Origin: Candidatus Curtissbacteria bacterium RIFCSPLOWO2_01_FULL_41_18
GTDB lineage: Bacteria; Patescibacteriota; Microgenomatia; Curtissbacterales; GWA2-41-24
Direction: 5' to 3'
Length of the DNA: 5,850 nucleotides
NCBI GenBank assembly: GCA_001776475.1
Contig: MFBQ01000029.1
Location: 1 to 5,850, forward strand
Below are positions 1 through 5,729 of the stretch, piece after piece. Made by a program: the position numbers and the translations under genes. The first letter of the stretch is position 1. Each line of letters begins with the position of its first letter. A model generated the notes under the pieces. It had not been told where the DNA came from and searched no databases. It saw nothing but the letters and a program-made list of their open reading frames with translations.

Positions 1-100
1 CAGGTATCAGATAATCAGCGACTCTGATGATCAAATATTCTGGTTGACTGACAGTCTGACTTTCTGATTTGGCTGAGTATTCCGAGTATCCCGAACTTCA

Positions 101-109
101 TGTTATATT
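101..109 (+). promoter_or_regulatory. Candidate extended -10 promoter for the large envelope gene
   Basis: The bases read TGTTATATT, that is, a TG dinucleotide, one base, then TATATT, which fits the extended -10 pattern (TGnTATAAT) with one mismatch. Initiation about 7 bases downstream would give a 5' leader of roughly 80 bases before the ATG at 197. No good -35 hexamer lies at 16-18 bases upstream; a TTGACT at 44-49 is much too far away. The tract just upstream holds no long reading frame, which suits a promoter. The call is by inspection only. Confidence 0.35.
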
Positions 110-196
110 TAAATTAGGCCTGCCAAGTCGATAGGCTTTGTTAGTCTACGTAGAACTTATCCTGCCTGTCCGCCTTTGGTGGAAGCCTGCCGAAGG

Positions 197-3100
197 ATGC
201 CTGTCAAAGCTGCCGAAGAAATCGATAGAGCCGCCATTGCCAAAGCCGGCGCCTGGGCTCTTGAATATGTCCTAGACCCCAAAAGAGGCGCCGGCAAAAG
301 ATTCCCCACAAAAGAAGAAGTCCACGCCCAATTTCCAGATCTTAAATTAACCTCCATAGAGCAAGTCGAGAACTGGGTCTTCCAAAAAGTCGGCTCGACT
401 AACCTTGAGTCTATCTCGCACGATCCCCAGAAAATTGAAGAAGTCCTTAAAGAAACCAAAAAGCAGGAAGGTCAAGAACACAAAAGGGAAACAGTTTTAT
501 CTCCGGCATCTCTATCCAAAGCCGCTTCAACAACCCTTGTCTTAGAAGAAATAGACACTGTTCTTGGTAAGCACAAAAACCAGACAGCAGAAATGCTTAC
601 TGCCGACCTGACCCCACAAGTAAAATCATTTATCACCGCAATCGCCCCCAAAGGGTTATCCGCTCAACAAGTTGATCAACTAACCGCCCAAATCGCCCAA
701 GAAGTCTCTCGTGAAACCCTGGAAAACATACCCAAGGTCGTCGATATGAGCCAAGCCCCGGATGTCATCGCCGATAGCCTAGTCAGCACCGTCCTTGTTG
801 AGCCTGCACTAATTCCTAATCCCCAAAAACAAAATATTGGCAAACTCCTTGAAAAAGCAGCCCCATTGGCCTCTCAAATTGCCACCACCCACCAGCAAGA
901 TTTGGAAAAAGTTGCGGTTCTTTCAAACATCTCCCGCATATCCCAGCTTGAAAAACTTAGCCCACAAGTCCAAGAGGTCATCGATCTAAAAGTCAGTCAA
1001 ACCCTAAAAAGCCAACACCCGCTGGCCACAAGGACCGAAACCGCTGCTCTTTCCGGCAACCTTAAATCTTATTTGCAAAGCTACGCCCAAGATTTTAAAG
1101 ATGCCCTGGCCAAAGAAAGCGGTGCCCAAATTCCTTCATTTGCCCAGTTTCAAAAAGTCCAAGGGGAAGTTCATCAAAAATCATCCCGGCTGTTTAGCGA
1201 ACAAGTCGCCGGTAACCTTGGCTCCCAAGCGAAGACTCTAACGTCTCGGGTTAATCTCGCTCAATTCCCCGATGAGCTGGCCGATGCCCTTAGGCTTAGA
1301 CCGTTTACAAGAGATCAACTCGAAAGACTAGGTCTTGGCTCTGCCCAGCCAAAGCTAAATACTTTCACTAAAGCCGCCCCCGGCCTTGCCAACTGGGGGA
1401 CCGGCATCGCTCTGGCCACAAACACTAATTTCCAGACCCAAGCGTATTGGACAGCTATGACTGCTAGCGGGCACCTCCCGCAACAGGCTAAAAAACTCGC
1501 AGCCGAAGCTAAAGGATTGGAAGCCGAACTGAAACTAAAGGGATCGCTGCCTTACCCAAAGGCTAAGAGATACAACGTAGTCCAAACCCAGCTGGGGGTC
1601 ATCGCTTCCGCCGAAAAGTTCAAGGCCAAAAACCCCCGACGCTACCAAACCTTCGTCTCCTGGCACAACTCTCTGCCTTCAAGACAAAGACTTGGCTGGG
1701 TTTCGGCAACCAGCCAAGCTGTAACCGATGCCTACTTTGGCGACCAGCATCTTTTTGTACCTCGGCTGGCACTAGCCAGACACCCCAATCAGTTTTTAGC
1801 CAACCGTACTTTTGGCGCCATGGCCCACGGCTTAGGCAACTTCACCTTAGGCAATCTTTTGAGTATTAGCTTAGGCTCGTCTCGATCTGCCTTTGGTATG
1901 GGTAAAGGCCTAATCGCCAAATCTACCCCGCAGGCCATAATCGCCAGCAAAGCTGCGGGCATCATGGGACGCATAGCCAAAGTCACTGGTGGAGTGTTTT
2001 TGGGTTTTGGAATCTATTTTGCCATGCTTGGCAAAGCTGCTTTGACCGGCTTTCTGATGGGTGCTGCCATCGGCTTTGGAGTTGGTGCGGGCGCTGGCGC
2101 CGTCATCGGCTTCCAAATAGGCGTTGCCCTTGCACCCTTTACTTTTGGCCTTTCAATACCTTTCTTTACTTTGGCAGGCGCAGCTATCGGCGGCTTTGTA
2201 GGTGGTACGATCGGCGGTATAGCCGGCGGGTTGATAGGTTACGGCATGGCGGCAGGCTCGACCACAGCCGTTAGCACAGGTGTAGGCGCTGGTGTTGGAG
2301 GTACTGTCGGGACATATGTTGGAGCTACTGCAGGAGCTACAGCAGGTACGGCCGTTGGAACCGCTTTGGCTACTGTATTTCCACCATTGGCTCCTTTAAT
2401 CCCTGTTTTTACATTAACGGGAATGGCTATGGGGGGTGTAATCGGTGGATATCTTGGTACGCTCATTGGCGCCGGTATCGGTTATGCAGCCGGTAAGGTT
2501 CTTTCCTCTATAACCGCTACAATCGGCGCTCCGGCGACCAGTGCAGCTGCTGGCGCCACAATCGGATTTGTCGTCGGCGGTCCTCTCGGCGCTCTTATTG
2601 GCGCCGGTATTGGTTATTTGCTGGGAGGTGGCTGGGCTCAGATTAAGGCATTTCTGACAGCTGCCCCGTCAACAAGCGCAGTAGCTTTCGGCGGCTTGAT
2701 GAGCACAGCAGCCAGCGCTCTATCCTCAGTCTTTGGAGGCATAATGGCAGCTGGCGGCGGCATTCTCGGGGGTCTGGCCAGCGCTGCAGGAGGCCTTGTA
2801 GGCGCTTTAAGCTCTATTGCTATCCCCTCCGGGCTGGCTGCAATTTCCGTAGGTAGTGGCGTTTTTGGAATAATTGCCGTCGGCACGATTGTCGGCATCA
2901 CCACCGCCGCCACCTTTTTTAACCCGGAAGTTGAACAACAACCTGGTGGGATCATTGCACCAGGAGATGCTTCTATCGGCAACTGGCCAACTGATGGCTG
3001 GGTAACACAAGGACCTGAAGGAAATACAAGCCATTATAGAATATCCAACCCTTCCATGGACATTGCCAATGATATCGGCACACCAGTTTATTCAACTATT

Positions 3101-3985
3101 AACGGGTTCGTTGACACAGTTTATTATTGCGCACCTAATAATAGCTGTGACGAAGGCCTAGGAAACTATGTCGTTTTACGTGATGCAGCAAGTACATTTA
3201 CTATTTGGTATGGGCACTTGCTAGCAAATATTGCTGTTTCCGAAGGTGATGTTGTTACACCGGATACAAAATTAGGTGAAATGAATGAAACAGGTAACGT
3301 TTTCGGCAGTCACCTGCATTGGGAATTCCATAATCTTGCCCTCGCACCACCAAACATTCCAGCAGCTATTACTCCAGCAAACTGCGATACACCTGAAATT
3401 CCATGCAGCCCTCCATATGTAACCCGTGACCCGAATTTCAATGCCCGCCAGTACTGGTTCTTGCTCCACAGAAAAACCGACGTTAACGCCACTGAAACCG
3501 AAGGCCTTTATTTAGGAATCCCAGGCGATCCTAATAACAGTGAACTCCTAAAAACGTACACTGTAAACACCGGTATCCCATTTGATGATCCAACCCCACT
3601 GCCACAACTAGTTGGTATGGAATATTGGTTGATTAACGGCAGTATAACAAACCCAGGCGGAACTATGGGGCCCTATTTCATCACGCTCAATATACCGTTT
3701 GATGACGTTTCCCCTTTGTGTAACAACCCAGACCCCTTAAATCCAAATGGGTGTAATGGCCCAGTTCCTTACAATGAATGTGGCCCAGCTCGGAACCAAC
3801 AATGTTACTGGACGCTCGGAGGGAATTTTGGGCTTCACGGTACAAACGGGAGCAGCAGTAGGCTTACTGACAGTGGCAGCTCGGGCTGCATAAGGCATAG
3901 CGACGCTGACATTACAGAGATATACAATACAATCCAAAGTCAAATAAATTCCGGGCAAATTCGCTATTACGTAACAGATAATTAA
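197..3985 (+). CDS. Giant membrane-anchored wall protein: helical N-terminus, glycine-zipper membrane region, M23-like peptidase and YkuD L,D-transpeptidase domains
   Basis: Numbering is from ATG 197 (1262 residues). TTG 176 and GTG 179 are in-frame alternatives without a clear ribosome site. Residues 1-595 are charged, Ala/Gln/Lys-rich and mostly helical, with no signal peptide and no recognised family. Residues about 599-907 are Gly/Ala-rich hydrophobic glycine zippers, probably membrane segments. Residues about 925-1055 resemble M23/LytM: the SMDIA-type motif ending at D955, GNYVVL, H1007 in WYGHL, and H1039/H1041 in SHLHWEF. The usual first zinc-ligand His is N951. Residues about 1100-1255 match YkuD: KTYTVNTG, H1214 in LHGT, and the C1231/R1233 motif SSGCIR. 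All nine cysteines lie after residue 970, as expected for a C-terminus outside the cell. Likely role (inference): a wall-cutting and wall-crosslinking component of an envelope or secretion machine. A phage tape-measure protein is a weaker alternative. The gene is directly followed by a bitopic membrane protein gene. Confidence 0.9.
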   Translation: MPVKAAEEIDRAAIAKAGAWALEYVLDPKRGAGKRFPTKEEVHAQFPDLKLTSIEQVENWVFQKVGSTNLESISHDPQKIEEVLKETKKQEGQEHKRETVLSPASLSKAASTTLVLEEIDTVLGKHKNQTAEMLTADLTPQVKSFITAIAPKGLSAQQVDQLTAQIAQEVSRETLENIPKVVDMSQAPDVIADSLVSTVLVEPALIPNPQKQNIGKLLEKAAPLASQIATTHQQDLEKVAVLSNISRISQLEKLSPQVQEVIDLKVSQTLKSQHPLATRTETAALSGNLKSYLQSYAQDFKDALAKESGAQIPSFAQFQKVQGEVHQKSSRLFSEQVAGNLGSQAKTLTSRVNLAQFPDELADALRLRPFTRDQLERLGLGSAQPKLNTFTKAAPGLANWGTGIALATNTNFQTQAYWTAMTASGHLPQQAKKLAAEAKGLEAELKLKGSLPYPKAKRYNVVQTQLGVIASAEKFKAKNPRRYQTFVSWHNSLPSRQRLGWVSATSQAVTDAYFGDQHLFVPRLALARHPNQFLANRTFGAMAHGLGNFTLGNLLSISLGSSRSAFGMGKGLIAKSTPQAIIASKAAGIMGRIAKVTGGVFLGFGIYFAMLGKAALTGFLMGAAIGFGVGAGAGAVIGFQIGVALAPFTFGLSIPFFTLAGAAIGGFVGGTIGGIAGGLIGYGMAAGSTTAVSTGVGAGVGGTVGTYVGATAGATAGTAVGTALATVFPPLAPLIPVFTLTGMAMGGVIGGYLGTLIGAGIGYAAGKVLSSITATIGAPATSAAAGATIGFVVGGPLGALIGAGIGYLLGGGWAQIKAFLTAAPSTSAVAFGGLMSTAASALSSVFGGIMAAGGGILGGLASAAGGLVGALSSIAIPSGLAAISVGSGVFGIIAVGTIVGITTAATFFNPEVEQQPGGIIAPGDASIGNWPTDGWVTQGPEGNTSHYRISNPSMDIANDIGTPVYSTINGFVDTVYYCAPNNSCDEGLGNYVVLRDAASTFTIWYGHLLANIAVSEGDVVTPDTKLGEMNETGNVFGSHLHWEFHNLALAPPNIPAAITPANCDTPEIPCSPPYVTRDPNFNARQYWFLLHRKTDVNATETEGLYLGIPGDPNNSELLKTYTVNTGIPFDDPTPLPQLVGMEYWLINGSITNPGGTMGPYFITLNIPFDDVSPLCNNPDPLNPNGCNGPVPYNECGPARNQQCYWTLGGNFGLHGTNGSSSRLTDSGSSGCIRHSDADITEIYNTIQSQINSGQIRYYVTDN
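2156..2630 (+). repeat. Internal glycine-zipper repeats in the membrane region of the large protein
   Basis: Three related units occur at about 2156-2254, 2399-2500 and 2531-2630. The first two open with IPFFTLAG and IPVFTLTG, and all continue with spaced glycines into a G-x-G/I-G-Y ending (LIGYGMAAG, IGAGIGYAAG, IGAGIGYLLG). Units two and three also share 20 of 21 bases at 2465-2485 and 2597-2617, which indicates duplication within the gene. Glycine every four residues favours tight helix packing in membranes, so these are probably paired membrane hairpins. The exact number of membrane segments cannot be fixed by eye. Confidence 0.6.
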
Positions 3986-5035
3986 ATGCGGCTTGCTGAT
4001 CTAGCACTTACGCCAAAAAAAATATTACTCGGGCTAGCTTTTCTAGCCATAATTATAGTTCTTCTTATCGTAATCAGCCTAAAAATCATAAAACCAAAAG
4101 AGGTAATTAAACCACCTGCTGTTCCAGAACAAATTTCTTCGCCAGTTATCAATCTACCACCGCAAGTTGACAGTACACCTCTTCGCAACATCACTTTTAA
4201 TCTTGGAACCCCAAATCTTCCTCACGAAGCTCCCGTCTATAAAATTTCTGGTTCCGCAATAAACCAACAACAAGCCGGAAGCATTGCCAATACTTTTTCG
4301 ATTACCACATCTCCCAGAATCACAAGAGGTGCTAATGGCCACACAACATTAATTTGGCAAAATAAAAACATAAAAAAAACACTTACTATAACGCTTGAGA
4401 CGGGACAAATAGAATACATACATACTGCTCAATATGCCAAACCAGATATCGGCTCAGCACCATTACCAACCATCACCGAACCCGTACAAGCAGCCAACGC
4501 CGCACAAGATTTTCTAAAAGATCACACGCTCAATAGACATGACATTTTTGTCGAAAACGCACAATTTATTAAAGGTGGAGAAGAAATTGAATATACAGAT
4601 AATTTAGCCGAAGCCAGTAGTATTAAGGTTAATTATGGCAGAAAAATCCAAAATACACCAGTATATTACCAATTTGGCAATACTTCCCCGATATCGGTTT
4701 GGGTAGATAAGCTCCGAACCCCAATAAAGATCTCGTATCAATATTCAGGAATTGCCAAAGACAGTTCCAGAAATTTCACTTTGGTAAACCTAGAAGATGC
4801 AAAAACAAAACTAATTAATGGAGAGGGTGAAATTGTTAACTTCACCCCCGGTATTGACGACCCCAAAAACAACAAAAAGCTTATTTCTGCAAACTTAACA
4901 AGCGTTGAGTTTGCATATTTTGATGATGGTTCAACAGGCTACCTTCAACCAATTTTTGTTTTCAAAGGGGAAGCAACTTACGAAAATGTTGGCGAACAAG
5001 ATATAGTCGTTTACCTTCCTGCAATAAAAACGTAA
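3986..5035 (+). CDS. Single-pass membrane protein with large extracytoplasmic domain, family not recognised
   Basis: The protein has 349 residues. Residues 1-12 are a short basic cytoplasmic tail. Residues about 13-35 form one very hydrophobic Leu/Ile helix, followed by a Lys/Pro-rich linker to about residue 65. The remaining 280 residues are polar, beta-rich in appearance and contain no cysteine. There is no signal-peptidase or lipobox motif after the helix, so it is probably an N-in anchor. The latter half (PVYYQFGNTSPISVWVD, then SYQYSGI, then LQPIFVF and VVYLPA near the end) loosely recalls YycH/YycI-type or PepSY-like regulators of wall metabolism. A VirB8/TcpC-like transfer subunit has the same topology. 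I cannot choose between these. The ATG follows the previous stop codon with no gap and no Shine-Dalgarno sequence, which suggests translational coupling and a shared complex with the preceding wall protein. Base composition is clearly AT-richer than the first two thirds of that gene. Confidence 0.88.
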   Translation: MRLADLALTPKKILLGLAFLAIIIVLLIVISLKIIKPKEVIKPPAVPEQISSPVINLPPQVDSTPLRNITFNLGTPNLPHEAPVYKISGSAINQQQAGSIANTFSITTSPRITRGANGHTTLIWQNKNIKKTLTITLETGQIEYIHTAQYAKPDIGSAPLPTITEPVQAANAAQDFLKDHTLNRHDIFVENAQFIKGGEEIEYTDNLAEASSIKVNYGRKIQNTPVYYQFGNTSPISVWVDKLRTPIKISYQYSGIAKDSSRNFTLVNLEDAKTKLINGEGEIVNFTPGIDDPKNNKKLISANLTSVEFAYFDDGSTGYLQPIFVFKGEATYENVGEQDIVVYLPAIKT

Positions 5036-5043
5036 AAACTTAA

Positions 5044-5133
5044 TTAACCAGTCATAAACCTTATCTTCTCAACCAACTCTTTCCCCAAAACCCTGTTTAT
5101 CCCCTTTTCCAGTCCCTCAAAGCGTACTTCTAC
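5044..5133 (-). pseudogene. Orphan 3' end of a DUF721 (DciA-like) gene
   Basis: Read on the minus strand, this gives 29 sense codons ending in TAA, and an in-frame TGA lies immediately upstream (5134-5136), so no gene body is attached. The segment GLEKGINRVLGKELVEKIRF matches the end of the DUF721 gene at the right edge of the window (GLKKEINRVLGEEIVGKIRF). By hand alignment, 48 of 60 bases agree between 5056-5115 and 5739-5798, with most differences at third or conservative positions. It begins where the toxin gene ends and overlaps the toxin's stop codon. The best reading is a left-over gene terminus, displaced when the toxin-antitoxin pair entered. It ends only 8 bases from the stop of the converging membrane-protein gene. 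Confidence 0.7.
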
Positions 5134-5495
5134 TCAAACTCCTTCCCCAGTTCAAACTCATCCCAATCTTTTGCTTTAAGAACAACCAACTTACCCATAA
5201 AACTTTTCATAGATTTGATTAACCCCCCAAAAGAACTTAGCAAAGTATCAATATCTCCTTGAGGCACCCGTAACCAGATTACACAATACAACTCATCACT
5301 GTCATAACTACAAAAATCTTCGTCGTTTGTAACCAACACCCTTTTTTCTCTTTTGGATATTACGGCAACCTGTTCATCGGATGCTGACTTTGGAACAAGC
5401 TTCACATCGACACCCTTACCATTTAAATACTTGTAAAGACTTAGGTGGACATTTTCGTCAAGTAGAAATTTGGGGGGTTGTGTTGATGATGACAT
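5130..5495 (-). CDS. DUF5615 family PIN-like toxin
   Basis: The protein has 121 residues and matches the DUF5615 (PIN-like, Mut7-C related) pattern. FLLDENV lies near the start with D13, then G-x-DV at 28-31, D40 followed by a helix, and the strand RVLVTNDEDF at 52-61 carrying D58 and D60. These acidic residues correspond to the metal-binding set of PIN-like nucleases, so a role as an RNA-cutting toxin is inferred. About eight residues precede the usual family start at KFLLDEN. The ATG is preceded by AGAAGG at very short spacing. The gene overlaps the antitoxin gene upstream by 38 bases in another frame, implying coupled translation of the pair. Its TAG stop overlaps the orphan DUF721 terminus. 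The C-terminal tail after about residue 110 is acidic and could partly reflect junction sequence. Confidence 0.88.
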   Translation of the reverse strand: MSSSTQPPKFLLDENVHLSLYKYLNGKGVDVKLVPKSASDEQVAVISKREKRVLVTNDEDFCSYDSDELYCVIWLRVPQGDIDTLLSSFGGLIKSMKSFMGKLVVLKAKDWDEFELGKEFE

Positions 5496-5712
5496 AACCT
5501 TCTTTGGTCAATGAACTGGCATATTCAAGAGCGGCTTTAATATATTTTTGGTTTAAATTGGGGAATTCTTTTAATATATCTTTAGTGCTTGCGCCCGCCT
5601 TTAACATCTCCAGTATCTGCCAGACCATTATCCTCGTACCCCTGAAGGTTGGCTTGCCATGACAAATCCTTGGATCGGCTACAATGTATTGGTTAATAAC
5701 TACTTTCTTCAT
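5458..5712 (-). CDS. DUF433 family antitoxin
   Basis: The protein has 84 residues and a textbook DUF433 layout: DPRICHGKPTFRGTRI at about 13-28, the helix VWQILEMLKAGAS, then ILKEFPNL and IKAALEYAS at about 46-66. DUF433 proteins carry a winged-helix-like DNA-binding fold and are commonly paired with DUF5615 toxins, as here. It would neutralise the toxin and probably repress its own promoter. The antitoxin is first in the pair and its stop lies inside the toxin gene. There is no Shine-Dalgarno sequence before the ATG. A TGATATAAT promoter element ends only 8 bases upstream, so the message may be leaderless. The C-terminal tail after residue 68 is probably the toxin-contacting part, which is inference. 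Confidence 0.9.
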   Translation of the reverse strand: MKKVVINQYIVADPRICHGKPTFRGTRIMVWQILEMLKAGASTKDILKEFPNLNQKYIKAALEYASSLTKEGYVIINTTPQIST

Positions 5713-5720
5713 TGGGAGTA

Positions 5721-5729
5721 ATTATATCA
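5721..5729 (-). promoter_or_regulatory. Extended -10 promoter of the toxin-antitoxin pair
   Basis: On the minus strand the bases read TGATATAAT, a perfect extended -10 element (TGn plus consensus TATAAT). The TG comes from the TGA stop codon of the DUF721 gene. No convincing -35 is seen, which extended -10 promoters can tolerate. A normal start point 6-8 bases downstream falls at about 5712-5715, at or just before the antitoxin ATG at 5712-5710. The transcript would then have no leader or one of only a few bases. Confidence 0.6.

Noticed and set aside
2..67. Open frame of 21 codons from the left edge on the plus strand ending in TGA (peptide includes DSDDQIFWLTDSLTF), possibly the end of an upstream gene
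   Set aside because: Too short to support. The tract is rich in repeated TCTGA words and open minus-strand frames of similar length exist.
157..459. Minus-strand 100-codon frame opposite the start of the large gene
   Set aside because: Lies wholly antisense to a long, well-supported gene and shows no recognisable domain; a composition shadow.
2239..2982. Pro/Ala/Val-rich minus-strand frames opposite the glycine-zipper region
   Set aside because: Their Pro-Ala-rich content is the complement of Gly/Ala codons, and no independent support is seen.
197..3985. Phage tape-measure protein
   Set aside because: Length, helices, membrane block and an M23 domain would fit. A C-terminal YkuD transpeptidase and the absence of any tail or capsid neighbour argue against it; kept only as a minor alternative.
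3986..4093. Cleavable signal peptide or lipoprotein signal on the second gene
   Set aside because: The hydrophobic helix runs straight into a Lys/Pro-rich stretch with no small-x-small cleavage site and no cysteine, so an uncleaved anchor fits better.
5035..5056. Terminator between the converging genes
   Set aside because: Only a short TTAATTAA palindrome (5040-5047) is present, with no GC-rich stem followed by a T run.
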